Positions 24,090 to 33,059 of a stretch of DNA of 64,000 nt are shown here, in pieces (position 1 is the first letter of the stretch; every line of letters starts with the position of its first letter). Origin of the DNA: Psychromicrobium lacuslunae (lineage in GTDB: Bacteria; Actinomycetota; Actinomycetes; Actinomycetales; Micrococcaceae); the NCBI RefSeq assembly GCF_000950575.1, contig NZ_CP011005.1, forward strand, positions 434,001-498,000. The letters are read 5' to 3'. The notes under the pieces are model-generated. The model was not told the DNA's origin. It did no database searches and was given only the letters and a program-made list of their open reading frames with translations. The position numbers were made by a program, and so were the translations under genes.

Positions 24090-25597
24090 GGTTTTCCTTG
24101 GCTAGAAGTTTTCGCGCTGCTTTCGGCGGCAGTGCGCCAAAAATGAAGGGTTGCATAGGAGCGCCACGGACTAAGGGCATCGGTTTCGTTGGCTTCGAGG
24201 TTCAGCAGGCCGAGTCCTTTGCGTACCGCAACATCGCCGTCCAGATGAATATCTGTTGCGGCGAGGAAACGCATCGCGACGTAATTGACCGTCCAGGGGC
24301 CAATCCCGGGCAACGGTAGCAACTTGGCGCGCAGCGAATCGAGATCGTCATCGAGGCCTAAGTGGAGGCCTTCGGCTAATTGGCGCATCGCGTTGTGGAT
24401 CGATTCGATTCGTCGAGCGGGGCCTCTCAATAAGCCAATGCTGCCCTCGACCAGCTGTTGAGGTGTTGGGAAGACTCGTTGCAGTTGCCCGCTGGCATCC
24501 TCGAAGGGGGCGCCCAGAGTAGCCAGCCGATGTAACTGGCCGCGGGCCGCTACCACGGTGATCTGCTGACCAACCATCGCCCGGAGCAGCATTTCAGCCG
24601 GATCGACAGCACCCGGTAACCGGATTCCCGGGATGCTGGCGACACGGGCGCTCAGTGCCTCGGAGCGGCTGAGTTGGTGGTCGATGGCGAGCGGGTCGGC
24701 GTCGAGGTCGAAAACCCGGCGCACCCTAGCCAAGAGAGTCGGCAGATCCTTGAGATTATCCAGATGCGCCTTTAACCGCAGGTGATCGGTCGCCCAGGCG
24801 CGTTCCACCGAATTCAGTCCCACGGAAAGCTCAGGCAACCGGACCTCGATGCTCGCCTTGCCGTGTTTGAGTGCCAGCGTTCGTGAATAGCTCTCCGAGC
24901 TGGCTAACTCCACACCGTCGATGGCACGTGCGGCCAGAAAACTGAAAATTCCGGCGTCGTAAGGTGGCCGTAGCGGCAACCGCAACTCCAGGGTGGTGCC
25001 CGGTCCGACGGTTACGGAATTCTGGGGATGCCTCTTCAGCCCGGCGGTACGCAACTGACCGGGGCTTGAGTCGAAGATCTGCTGAATGGTTTCGTTGAAC
25101 TGCCTGATCGAGGAAAAGCCGGAGGCAAAGGCAATATCGGCAAATTTCATCTCGGTAGAAATAAGCAGCGTGCGAGCCGTCTGCGCCCGGGCCGCCCTCG
25201 CCAAGGAAAGCGGACCGGCACCCAGCTCAGCCCGCAAAATCCGGCCTAGCTGTCGACTCGAATAACCCAGCTGCTTGGCGAGCTGATCGACGCCGCCGCG
25301 TTCCGCGTTCATCTCACCATCGATGATCAGCCGCATCGCCCGGGCTGCCACATCGGAACGCAAGTTCCATTCCGGGGTGCCCGGGGTGGCCTCGGGCAGG
25401 CAGCGCTTGCAGGCTCGATAGCCAGCCTCGTGAGCAGCAGCGCTGGTGGCATAAAAGGTGACATTCTCCCGATGCGGGGTGCGCGCCGGGCAGGACGGAC
25501 GACAATAGATGCCGGTGGTTCGCACCGCTGTGAAGAACTGCCCGTCAAAGCGGGTGTCCCGGGCGTCGATCGCCCGAAATCTCTGCTCGAAATCCAT
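24086..25597 (-). CDS. Ada N-terminal/AraC regulator fused to AlkA-type 3-methyladenine DNA glycosylase
   Basis: About 503 aa. Residues 1-80 form the Ada zinc domain: Cys pairs in GIYCRPSCP and RACKRCLP act as methyl-phosphotriester acceptor ligands. An AraC helix-turn-helix follows to about 190 (FADIAFASGFSSIRQFNETI). The C-terminal half is AlkA: an AlkA_N domain, then the HhH-GPD region LPGIGPWTVNYVAMRFLAATD with the catalytic Asp in HLDGDVAVRKG. It both senses methylated DNA and excises alkylated bases. The ATG at 25597 is preferred because MDFEQRFRAIDARDTRFDG is the usual start; a codon 10 residues earlier is possible. Confidence 0.9.
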   Translation of the reverse strand: MDFEQRFRAIDARDTRFDGQFFTAVRTTGIYCRPSCPARTPHRENVTFYATSAAAHEAGYRACKRCLPEATPGTPEWNLRSDVAARAMRLIIDGEMNAERGGVDQLAKQLGYSSRQLGRILRAELGAGPLSLARAARAQTARTLLISTEMKFADIAFASGFSSIRQFNETIQQIFDSSPGQLRTAGLKRHPQNSVTVGPGTTLELRLPLRPPYDAGIFSFLAARAIDGVELASSESYSRTLALKHGKASIEVRLPELSVGLNSVERAWATDHLRLKAHLDNLKDLPTLLARVRRVFDLDADPLAIDHQLSRSEALSARVASIPGIRLPGAVDPAEMLLRAMVGQQITVVAARGQLHRLATLGAPFEDASGQLQRVFPTPQQLVEGSIGLLRGPARRIESIHNAMRQLAEGLHLGLDDDLDSLRAKLLPLPGIGPWTVNYVAMRFLAATDIHLDGDVAVRKGLGLLNLEANETDALSPWRSYATLHFWRTAAESSAKTSSQGKP

Positions 25598-25685
25598 AAA
25601 CTCATTGTGGCAGTAGAGCGGGAGCAAAACTAGCGGAAATCGGACATCACCGTGCTGCCCTTGACCGCTGTGAAAGGATGGTGAA

Positions 25686-26357
25686 ATGCGAATAGTGATT
25701 GCTGGTGGACACGGTCAAATAGCGCTTTTTCTGGGCGAGCTCCTGGCTCAAGCTGGGCATCAGCCGCAGGGCCTGATCAGGAAACCAGAGCAGCAAGCGG
25801 ATTTGTTGGAACGCGGTATTGAGCCTGTGCTGCTTGATTTGGAGAATGTTTCCACTGAACGGCTCGGTTCGGTGCTCAGCGGAGCTGATGCGGCAGTATT
25901 CGCCGCTGGAGCCGGGCCCAACAGCGGCGCTGCTCGAAAAGACACGGTGGATCGGGCTGGTGCGGTGCGGCTCGCGGAGGCGGCTGAAGCGGCTGGGGTG
26001 CGGCGTTATGTGCAGATTTCTTCGATGGGTGTCGAGACGGTGCGGGACGGTGTGAAACCCGAGGGAATGGACGAGGAATTTCACGCTTATTTAGTCGCCA
26101 AACTAGCTGCCGAGGAAGACTTGCGCGCCCGGACTCAGCTCGCCTGGACAATTCTGCGCCCCGGGCGATTGACCGATCAGGACGCCACCGGGCGGGTGTT
26201 GCTAGCGGCTTCCACTCCGCGGGGCGAAGTGCCGCGAGCGGACGTGGCAGCAGTGGTGGCTGAATTGCTGAGCAGCGGAGCTGACGGCGGACAAGTGCTG
26301 GAACTGATTTCCGGAGATACCTTGATTGGTGCCGCCGTCGCCTCGTTAGGTAATTAG
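25686..26357 (+). CDS. NAD(P)-binding atypical SDR family protein
   Basis: 223 aa. The N-terminal Rossmann motif is GGHGQIA at about 7-13, an atypical-SDR glycine pattern, followed by the ISSMGVET strand and the AKLAAEEDLRA helix in place of a classical YxxxK. Proteins like this bind NAD(P)H without a proven reaction and often sense redox state. GAAAGGATGGTGAA precedes the ATG. It is divergent from the Ada-AlkA gene, 88 bases between starts. Confidence 0.85.
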   Translation: MRIVIAGGHGQIALFLGELLAQAGHQPQGLIRKPEQQADLLERGIEPVLLDLENVSTERLGSVLSGADAAVFAAGAGPNSGAARKDTVDRAGAVRLAEAAEAAGVRRYVQISSMGVETVRDGVKPEGMDEEFHAYLVAKLAAEEDLRARTQLAWTILRPGRLTDQDATGRVLLAASTPRGEVPRADVAAVVAELLSSGADGGQVLELISGDTLIGAAVASLGN

Positions 26358-26425
26358 CCGACGGTGCTGCCGTCGGGCTTCCTAACCGTGGCAAAGCCAA
26401 GACAAGCTGGTAGGAGCAATCGAAT

Positions 26426-27540
26426 ATGCGGATAACTCGCCGAGATGTCTTGGTCGGTACCGGGTTGACCGCGATGGGAGTCGCCCTCATGGGATGTGCT
26501 AGTGAATCCTCGAATTCCAGCGTGAGCGAGTCAGATCAACCGGTGCGCTGGCTGATGCCCGAGGAGGGGGTGAAACACTCGGCGACCTGGATGTCCCTCC
26601 AAGTCGATGATGCGATCTGGGGTGGAAAACTGGGCGCCGCTGCTCGTCGAACTCTTGAAAACATTGCCGAAACCATCGCTCGCTACGAACCGGTCAAGGC
26701 TTTAGTGGCGTCGAAGGGAAGTAGCGCACCGCAGCTGAAGAACGTTGAATTGATTGAGCAGTCAGCAAATGACTTGTGGATCCGCGATACCGGCCCGACG
26801 TTTGTGCGGGGGGGTGTGGAATCCTCGCCGGGGTAGATTTCAACTTCAATGGTTGGGGAAACAAACAAAAACATCAGCGGGATGCTTTGGTGGCTAAGGC
26901 GGTCGTTTCTGCCGCGAATACAAGTGCTCTGAGCACCGAGCTGGTCTTGGAAGGCGGCGCCTTGGAAGTTGATGGTGAAGGCACCGCGATCATCACTGAA
27001 AGCTGCGTGCTCAATAAGAATCGCAACCCCGGTTGGTCGAAGGCGGATGTTGAGGCTGAACTGGAGAAGCTGCTAGGCATTCGCAAAGTCATTTGGCTTC
27101 CGGGCATTGTTGGCCGAGACATCACCGATGGGCACACCGACTTTTACGCCCGGTTTGCCGGTCCCGGGGTGGTGGTGGCCAGCCGAGATGACGATCCAAA
27201 GAGCTTTGACTACCAGGTGACGCGCAGGCATCTGGAGATTCTGGAAAAGGCCACCGACGCGGCTGGGCGGATGCTCGAACTACATGTCATCCCCGGTCCG
27301 GAAACGGTTCGCCCGGACTACGAAAGCGACGATTTTGCCGCCGGCTACATCAATTTTTATGTTTGTAATGGTGCGGTCATCTCACCGGAATTCGGTGATC
27401 CGCAGGCCGACGCCTTTGCCCGCCAAACGCTGACCAAATTGTTCCCCGGCTGGGAGATTGTCCAGCTCAACATTGACCCGGTCGCGGCGGGCGGTGGTGG
27501 GATCCACTGCGCCACCCAGCAACAGCCAGCAAACGCCTGA
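26426..27540 (+). pseudogene. Agmatine deiminase, Tat-exported lipoprotein form, frameshifted
   Basis: Two overlapping frames make one gene. Frame A (26426-26836) has a twin-arginine lipoprotein signal, MRITRRDVLVGTGLT...LMGCASES, then the family start (RWLMPEEG, WIRDTGPTFVRGG). Frame B (readable from 26806) continues GILAGVDFNFNGWGNK, LEGGALEVDG, DGHTDFYARFAGPG and ends with the catalytic cysteine region GGGGIHCATQQQPANA. The join is a run of seven Gs at 26808-26814; adding one G restores the frame. Agmatine deiminases convert agmatine to carbamoylputrescine, normally in the cytosol. It may be a real pseudogene, a phase-variable tract or a sequencing error. Confidence 0.88.
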
Positions 27541-27640
27541 CCGTGAGGGTCGACGCTGATGCTCCACGTCGAGTACGGAGCCTCGCCGAACGCAGATGAC
27601 TCATCTCTAAGCACCGAAGCAACGAAGCAACGGAGAGCGT

Positions 27641-27871
27641 CTATCCTCGATTGGGACCGGCTGGCGTTGATTTGCTTATTCCTGGGACACAGGTATTTCG
27701 TTGCAAGCGCCGGGTGAACCAGAAAATGCTGGCAGCCGAGAGCAGCATTTGGCCAGCAAAGATCAGAAAGTGAAACTTACCGGTAACCACCGAGGCATAC
27801 ACATGAAAGCCAGCCACGCCAAGAGCAGCAATGCATAGCGTATATAAGGAGGCGATCCAAAAAAATTTCAT
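27641..27871 (-). CDS. Small membrane protein, unknown
   Basis: 76 aa with two hydrophobic helices (FWIASLYTLCIAALGVAGFHVYASVV and LIFAGQMLLSAASIFWF) and a basic, Pro-rich tail. No family is recognised. Its start overlaps the stop of the next membrane gene by 4 bases, so both are co-translated and may form a complex. Confidence 0.55.
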   Translation of the reverse strand: MKFFWIASLYTLCIAALGVAGFHVYASVVTGKFHFLIFAGQMLLSAASIFWFTRRLQRNTCVPGISKSTPAGPNRG

Positions 27872-28134
27872 GCTGATTCAGCCATTTTGTGATACATCCG
27901 CCGGGTAGCGATGAAACTTTGAATAAAAAAAGCTATTCCCAGCAGCGCCAAAGTAAGAGATGTCCAACGATGAAATAGCGCAAAAATAACTGCGAGCACG
28001 GCTAACAAAATCGCGGACAATATAATGCCGAGTGGATAGGGATAATTCACCAATCCAGCATACCGCTTGGTAACACCAAGAAATCGACGTGACTGCGACG
28101 GGTCCTGCATAATTGGCTGCAGATGAACGGCCAT
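27868..28134 (-). CDS. Small membrane protein, unknown
   Basis: 88 aa with two hydrophobic segments, YPLGIILSAILLAVLAVIFALF and LTLALLGIAFFIQSFI, and a basic end. Start is uncertain: the ATG at 28134 or an internal ATG at 28110; no good Shine-Dalgarno is seen. Divergent from mpg, with a short overlap if the upstream start is used. The pair with the 76-aa protein is unexplained. Confidence 0.5.
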   Translation of the reverse strand: MAVHLQPIMQDPSQSRRFLGVTKRYAGLVNYPYPLGIILSAILLAVLAVIFALFHRWTSLTLALLGIAFFIQSFIATRRMYHKMAESA

Positions 28135-28170
28135 GAGACGAGGTCGGTGATGGCCAAAAGGAGCGAACGA

Positions 28171-28824
28171 GTGAGTTTAGAGCAGCAGGATTTCCGGCAA
28201 GGATTTCTGCCGGATGCCTTGACCGTGGCCCCTCGCTTACTAGGGGGCATGCTTCGGGTGGATACCGAAGCAGGTGCAGTGGCAATTATGCTGACCGAGG
28301 TGGAGGCTTATCTGGGACCGCATGATTCGGCGTCCCCTGACCCTGGCTCACATTCCTTTAGGGGTATCACCCCGCGCAGCAAAATCATGTTTGGTGAACC
28401 CGCTCACCTTTATGTATATCTTTCCTACGGAGTTCATCACTGCATCAACATTGTCTGCGGTCCACTGGGTGAGGCTTCAGCCGTGCTACTGCGCGCCGGC
28501 AAAGTGCTGGAGGGCATCGAGCTGGCGAAGGCGCGAAGAGGAAATGTTTCCAATAATCAGCTAGCTCGTGGTCCCGGCAGTTTAACCAAAGCGCTCGGAC
28601 TCAACCTCGGTAATAATGGGGCTGAAATTTCGGATCTTCCCGGAGCCCCCATTGAGTTTCAGTTTTCTCAGAAAACCCTACCGAGTGTTTCGGGCCCACG
28701 CGTCGGAGTTTCCGGGCTCGGTGGCAGTTCCGATTACCCCTGGCGCTTCTGGCTGCCGGAGGAGCCCAGCGTTAGCCAATATCGCCCAGGCAAACCGCTC
28801 AAAGGGAAAATTAAAGCGAAATAA
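28171..28824 (+). CDS. mpg: 3-methyladenine DNA glycosylase (AAG/Mpg family)
   Basis: 217 aa. It excises N3-methyladenine and hypoxanthine by the AAG fold, unrelated to AlkA. Motifs are APRLLGGML, TEVEAYLGPHDSASP, GITPRSKIMFGEPAHLYVYLSYGVHHCINIVCG and LARGPGSLTKALGL. The GTG at 28171 is chosen since AGGAG lies 7 bases before it; in-frame ATGs at 28123 and 28150 lack this. The gene precedes tyrS by 4 kb; mpg near tyrS is also seen in mycobacteria from memory. Confidence 0.93.
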   Translation: MSLEQQDFRQGFLPDALTVAPRLLGGMLRVDTEAGAVAIMLTEVEAYLGPHDSASPDPGSHSFRGITPRSKIMFGEPAHLYVYLSYGVHHCINIVCGPLGEASAVLLRAGKVLEGIELAKARRGNVSNNQLARGPGSLTKALGLNLGNNGAEISDLPGAPIEFQFSQKTLPSVSGPRVGVSGLGGSSDYPWRFWLPEEPSVSQYRPGKPLKGKIKAK

Positions 28825-28894
28825 CAGCGAAATAAGTGGAAGCGCCTGAACGCCTTGTCAAATAGCCGTTATGGGCAGGAAAAATCTTAAATTA

Positions 28895-28928
28895 ATGGTG
28901 CCTCGGAAGAAGACATCCGAGGCACCAT
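28895..28928 (-). terminator. Intrinsic terminator of the small secreted-protein gene
   Basis: A 12-bp perfect stem, ATGGTGCCTCGG and its complement at 28917-28928, with a 10-base loop, is followed on the minus strand by a T-rich stretch ending in TTTTT. It lies about 20 bases after the stop of the 79-aa gene. Confidence 0.8.
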
Positions 28929-28948
28929 CGTGAGTCATTAATGAATGA

Positions 28949-29188
28949 CTAGGGGCAGCGCGGGGTGCTGACCCAGACCTTGATCGAGGAATCCCGAGCC
29001 GGGCAGACCCACTGTGAATGTGAGGGATCGGTTGCTCCGCACATCGGGGTGGCCTCGGCGGACTGCGAGGTCGAAAGCGGTTCAGAGCCGCAGACCACTG
29101 CGGCTTGTGCGGGGCCGCTGGCAAAGAGTGCCAGACCCAAAAGTGAAACACCGGCACCCAAAGAAGCCAGCTTCTTCAATGTTTTCAT
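28949..29188 (-). CDS. Small secreted protein with four cysteines
   Basis: 79 aa. A classical Sec signal peptide occupies residues 1-29 (MKTLKKLASLGAGVSLLGLA, ending in GPAQA|AVVCG). The mature part is about 50 residues with four Cys (VVC, PMC, WVC, PRC), enough for two disulfides, and is rich in Ser/Thr. The ATG at 29188 follows GAAAGGAA; a TTG five codons earlier is not used. A dedicated terminator follows, so it is probably a monocistronic real gene. No family is recognised. It may be an envelope or secreted effector-like peptide; this is not shown. Confidence 0.6.
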   Translation of the reverse strand: MKTLKKLASLGAGVSLLGLALFASGPAQAAVVCGSEPLSTSQSAEATPMCGATDPSHSQWVCPARDSSIKVWVSTPRCP

Positions 29189-29338
29189 TTGTTTTCCTTT
29201 CAACGTGCTAATAGCTAATCAGCCACTTGCCCATCACGGTAGCGTAGCCCAGCGGAAATGACTAGGCTTGGTGGCGTTGAGTTGCGGGTTACGCGGCTAT
29301 TTGGACGGTGCAATTAAGGGCGTATGGAAGGGGGACAC

Positions 29339-29728
29339 ATGACCCAGCTGCCTTATCAATACGGTACAAATCAACTGCAAACGGGGGCAGGGTTGCCGGG
29401 GCGCAACGGCTGGGGAGTGACCGGGCTCATTGCGGCAATTCTGGCCGCCGCCCTGGTGCTTCTAATGGCGGTGTTAAGCCCCTACTGGTTCGTACTGCAA
29501 CGGCAGCTAGATCTTCCCATCCAAGCCGTCTATGTCGTCACCAGAGTGACGGATTGGCTGAAATTAGTTATTGCCGCAGTGGCCGTCTTACTGAGCGTTA
29601 TCGGGCTGCTGCAAAAGCGGTTGCCGAAACGTGCCGCAGCGGCAGGCTTAGGCCTGGGTGGTGTGATCGTTGCTGGCTTCTTGACTTCCCAGCTTGGTCA
29701 CCTGATTTTGTCATTGGGAGGCCTCTAA
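29339..29728 (+). CDS. Small multi-pass membrane protein, unknown
   Basis: 129 aa. About three hydrophobic helices are visible: GWGVTGLIAAILAAALVLLMAV, LKLVIAAVAVLLSVIGLL and AAAAGLGLGGVIVAGFLTS. A polar Gln/Tyr-rich N-terminus (MTQLPYQYGTNQLQ) is present. The ATG at 29339 follows GGAAGGGGGA. The stop overlaps the next gene start by one base (TAATG). It forms a pair with the next membrane gene. Function is not recognised. Confidence 0.65.
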   Translation: MTQLPYQYGTNQLQTGAGLPGRNGWGVTGLIAAILAAALVLLMAVLSPYWFVLQRQLDLPIQAVYVVTRVTDWLKLVIAAVAVLLSVIGLLQKRLPKRAAAAGLGLGGVIVAGFLTSQLGHLILSLGGL

Positions 29729-30144
29729 TGACCGCTCCGCCGCCCTGGCATCCGGCCAACGTTGCTCAACCTGGTCAGGCGATACACGGTCAGACCGCGA
29801 ATGAACAGGCCTTGGGCCTCGAACAGCTCGCCAGGTTACGTCGCAGTGCCTTTCTCGCCCTCTGGTTCGGCATTGCCGGCTTTGCCTTATCAGTGGTGCA
29901 AACCGCACTGGTTTACACCACTTTACTTAAAGACCCATCGGAGTTTGGGCTATGGAGATTCTTCTTCTACCCCCTTGAGCTATTACTTTTTGGCATTTCC
30001 TTAGGGTTTTCCATTGGCCCCTTCAAAGCCCGCAGCCGATACAGTGCGTTAGCTGCAGCGGTACTCGCAGCAGCTAGCTTTAATCTGGGCTTGGCAGCGA
30101 TACCACTAATAAATTTGGGTATTTCCTGGTTAGGACATTTATAA
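29728..30144 (+). CDS. Small membrane protein, unknown, coupled to the previous gene
   Basis: 138 aa. A Pro/Gln-rich cytosolic N-terminus (MTAPPPWHPANVAQPGQ) precedes three or four hydrophobic segments (FLALWFGIAGFALSVVQTAL, WRFFFYPLELLLFGISLGFSI, ALAAAVLAAASFNLGLAAIPL). The ATG at 29728 is chosen because it overlaps the previous stop (TAATG). A longer upstream reading overlaps the previous gene and is a frame shadow. It ends one base before apt. No function recognised. Confidence 0.65.
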   Translation: MTAPPPWHPANVAQPGQAIHGQTANEQALGLEQLARLRRSAFLALWFGIAGFALSVVQTALVYTTLLKDPSEFGLWRFFFYPLELLLFGISLGFSIGPFKARSRYSALAAAVLAAASFNLGLAAIPLINLGISWLGHL

Positions 30145-30145
30145 C

Positions 30146-30676
30146 GTGGCCGAATCGCTCGAGGACCTTTTACAACGACTATGCGCGGTAGTCCCGGATT
30201 ATCCAGAACCCGGTGTTACTTTCCGTGATCTGACCCCGGTCTTTGCCGACGGGGCTGCTCTTCGGCAAGTGGTCGATGCGCTGATCGAACCATTTGCCGG
30301 CCAGTTCGATGCGGTGGCCGGGGTTGAAGCGCGTGGCTTCTTGCTCGCGGCCGCTGCTGGTTACGCCAGCGGAACCGGAGTGATCACGGTGCGCAAGGCC
30401 GGCAAACTGCCACGAGCTGTCTACCACGAGGAGTATCAACTCGAGTACGGCAGCGCAGCACTTGAACTGCACCGCGACGAATTACCGGAGGGCAGCCGGG
30501 TGCTGATCCTTGACGATGTGCTCGCCACCGGCGGCACTCTCGCCGCCGCCTCAAAGCTTTTTGCGGATGCCCGGGTAGAAGTGGTTGGCTATGGAGTGGT
30601 TTTAGAACTTGTTCAGTTACATGGTCGTGCGGCGCTGGCCGGTCATCGGGTCAGATCTTTGCTTCGGTTGAGCTAA
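30146..30676 (+). CDS. apt: Adenine phosphoribosyltransferase
   Basis: 176 aa. It salvages adenine to AMP with PRPP. The PRPP motif VLILDDVLATGGTLAAA is near residues 117-133, the substrate segments FRDLTPVFAD (about 26-35) and VAGVEARGFLLAAA (55-68) are present, and the length is typical. The GTG at 30146 is next to the preceding membrane gene stop. In many actinobacteria apt lies with relA and secDF; here it is placed before helD. Confidence 0.95.
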   Translation: MAESLEDLLQRLCAVVPDYPEPGVTFRDLTPVFADGAALRQVVDALIEPFAGQFDAVAGVEARGFLLAAAAGYASGTGVITVRKAGKLPRAVYHEEYQLEYGSAALELHRDELPEGSRVLILDDVLATGGTLAAASKLFADARVEVVGYGVVLELVQLHGRAALAGHRVRSLLRLS

Positions 30677-30723
30677 GCCGCAGGGTGTAGAATTGACGGT
30701 CTGCTGGCTGAAAGGATGGCCCA

Positions 30724-32997
30724 ATGCTTGAGGCCGAATCAACGCATCACAACCCCGGAACAGGCCACGAAGAGCTGGACCACGAGCGGGAATACGTCGC
30801 GGGACTCTACGCCCGGCTTGATGAACTACGCGCTGAGAAAGTCGAGCAGCTCGCTGAGGTGCGACGAACCACGGCGATGGGTTCCCACCAGAACCGTTCG
30901 GAACGCGATGCCTTTGCCACGCTCTACGAGGACCGGCTGGCGCAACTTAACGCGGTAGATGATCGCTTGGTTTTCGGGCGCCTGGATTTGGACCAAGGCG
31001 AACAACGCTATATTGGCAGAATTGGTCTCTCCACCGAGGATCTGCGGCAGTTGATGGTTGATTGGCGAGCCCCGGAGGCTGGCACCTTCTATCAAGCCAC
31101 CGCCTTCGAGCGGCAAGGGGTGCGACGTCGTAGGCACTTGATCTTGCAGCGCCGAGAGGTGAAAGCCATCGAGGACGATGTGCTTGACCCCAGCCTGCTG
31201 ACCGAAGGCGAATCGTTGCAGGGCGAAGGGGCCTTATTGGCAGCGCTGAACTCCAAGCGCACCGGCAAGATGAGCGATATTGTCGGCACCATTCAGGCCG
31301 AGCAGGACCGGATTATTAGATCGGAATTGCCCGGAGCAATGGTGGTTCAGGGTGGTCCCGGCACCGGCAAGACTGCGGTGGCCCTGCACCGGGCAGCGTA
31401 CTTGCTTTACACGCATCGAGATCGACTCCGCTCAGCGGGGGTTTTGTTGGTTGGTCCGTCCTCCTCTTTTATGACCTATATCGAAAGAGTGCTGCCTTCA
31501 CTCGGTGAGACCGGAGTGGTCATGGCGAGCCTTGGTCGGTTAATGCCTGGTATTAACGCGGTGCTTGAAGAGGACCCTCGGGTGGCCGAAATTAAGGGGC
31601 GGTCGCTGATGGCGCAGGTCATCTCCAAAGCGGTAGCTAACCGACAACGGATTCCGGCAGAGGATCGGGTACTCGATATTGAGGGTCAGAAAATTATCCT
31701 GACGCCGAAGCAGGTCCGCCGGGCCAGGGATAAGGCACGTGCCACCGGGAAGCCGCATAATGAGGCGCGGCTGACGTTTGTGAAGATTCTGCTCCGTGAG
31801 CTAACCGAACAGCTCACCGAAAAGGTCGAGTCCGCTTCGATCGGTAATAACGCGGATCGTAGCTACCTCGCTGAAGACGTGCGCTCCTCACGAGATGTCC
31901 GGGTTGCCCTGAACTTAGCTTGGATGCCGATGAGTCCGGAAAAACTGGTCAGCGAGCTCTTCGCTAAGCCGGTGTTATTGGCGGCCGCTGCCCCTGAACT
32001 CACTGATGCCGAGCGAGAGCTGCTATTCCGCCAGGTCGACTCGCCGTGGACCGAAGCCGACGTGCCGTTGCTCGATGAAGCAGCCGAATTGCTCGGTGAG
32101 TCCGATCCGAGCGGGGGCCGGGAAGCCGCTGCCCGCGAGGCGGATCGGCGTCGGGATCTGGCTAATGCGGAACGTACCTTGCAAAACGTGCAGCAATCGC
32201 TTGAAGACTCCGGCGTTGACGGTGTACTCAGCGCCGAGGAGCTGGCAGCCCATAATGCCGTCCAAGAGGAGGAGTTCAGCACCGCGGAACGCGCGCTTTC
32301 TGATCGAACCTGGGCGTTCGGCCATGTGGTGATCGATGAAGCTCAGGAACTCTCGGCAATGCAATGGCGGCTCTTGGTACGTCGTTGTCCGATCAAGTCC
32401 TTCACCATTGTGGGAGATATTGCGCAGACCTCGGCAGCCGCTGGCGCAAGCTCGTGGCAGCAGGCCCTGAGCCCGCACTTCGGTGATCGTTGGCGGCTTG
32501 AGGAACTCAGCGTCAATTACCGAACTCCAGCCCAGATCGCCGACGCCGCAGCCCGGATGGCAAACGCTGCGGGTCAGGTGGTTTCGGCACCGAAAGCGGT
32601 TCGGGAGGGTCGTTGGTCGCCGATTATCGATCGGGTCGCCGAGCCAACCGAGACCTTAGGCACCCTGCGCCGGGTGCTGCCCGACGAACTCTCAGCTGTC
32701 GATGGCGGCTTGCTTGCGGTGATAGCCGCACCGGCTCGGCTTGCCGAGATCACTGCGGGGTTACGGGAAGACTTCCCGGGGCGAGTTGGCCACGGCGCTG
32801 GCTCGCTTGAGCAGGACATCGTGGTGATCGACCCGCACGATGCGAAAGGCTTGGAGTTCGACGGCGTGGTGATCATTGAACCTGCCGAGCTGGTGAAAAC
32901 CAGCCGGGTTGGTGACCTGTATGTGTCAATGACCCGACCCACGCAGCGTTTACGGTTGATCAGCAGTACGGATTTGCCGGCCGGTATCGAGGCCTAG
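30724..32997 (+). CDS. HelD-like RNA polymerase-associated UvrD/Rep-type ATPase
   Basis: 757 aa. It is an SF1-like motor with an N-terminal coiled coil (residues 18-80, HEREYVAGLYARLDELRAEKVEQL), Walker A QGGPGTGKTAVALHRAAYLLY at 209-229, Walker B HVVIDEAQELSAMQW near 535-549, and motif VSMTRPTQRLRLI near the end. HelD/HelR proteins remove RNA polymerase from DNA or from drugs; the N-terminal coiled coil and the lack of nucleic-acid motifs fit. No inverted repeat like a rifamycin-associated element is seen upstream; a TAGAAT -10 (30688-30693) and GAAAGGA site are. Name is by family, not proven. Confidence 0.88.
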   Translation: MLEAESTHHNPGTGHEELDHEREYVAGLYARLDELRAEKVEQLAEVRRTTAMGSHQNRSERDAFATLYEDRLAQLNAVDDRLVFGRLDLDQGEQRYIGRIGLSTEDLRQLMVDWRAPEAGTFYQATAFERQGVRRRRHLILQRREVKAIEDDVLDPSLLTEGESLQGEGALLAALNSKRTGKMSDIVGTIQAEQDRIIRSELPGAMVVQGGPGTGKTAVALHRAAYLLYTHRDRLRSAGVLLVGPSSSFMTYIERVLPSLGETGVVMASLGRLMPGINAVLEEDPRVAEIKGRSLMAQVISKAVANRQRIPAEDRVLDIEGQKIILTPKQVRRARDKARATGKPHNEARLTFVKILLRELTEQLTEKVESASIGNNADRSYLAEDVRSSRDVRVALNLAWMPMSPEKLVSELFAKPVLLAAAAPELTDAERELLFRQVDSPWTEADVPLLDEAAELLGESDPSGGREAAAREADRRRDLANAERTLQNVQQSLEDSGVDGVLSAEELAAHNAVQEEEFSTAERALSDRTWAFGHVVIDEAQELSAMQWRLLVRRCPIKSFTIVGDIAQTSAAAGASSWQQALSPHFGDRWRLEELSVNYRTPAQIADAAARMANAAGQVVSAPKAVREGRWSPIIDRVAEPTETLGTLRRVLPDELSAVDGGLLAVIAAPARLAEITAGLREDFPGRVGHGAGSLEQDIVVIDPHDAKGLEFDGVVIIEPAELVKTSRVGDLYVSMTRPTQRLRLISSTDLPAGIEA

Positions 32998-33047
32998 GGT
33001 CAGCCAGTGGCCGGGGTGTGAGCTGCCATTTCAAGCCGTAATGCTGC

Positions 33048-33059
33048 TACCGTTGAGCT
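33048..33059 (+). promoter_or_regulatory. tyrS -10 box, leaderless promoter
   Basis: TACCGT at 33048-33053 lies 6 nt before the tyrS GTG start, and no Shine-Dalgarno is present. No T-box leader is seen, which fits the very short leader. Confidence 0.45.

Noticed and set aside
29308-29727. N-terminal extension of the 138-aa membrane protein
   Set aside because: The extension overlaps the 129-aa membrane gene in another frame and has Arg/Gly/Ser-rich random composition; the TAATG overlap gives the better start.
30677-30723. Rifamycin-associated inverted repeat before the HelD-like gene
   Set aside because: No 19-bp palindrome is present; only a TAGAAT box and a ribosome site are seen.
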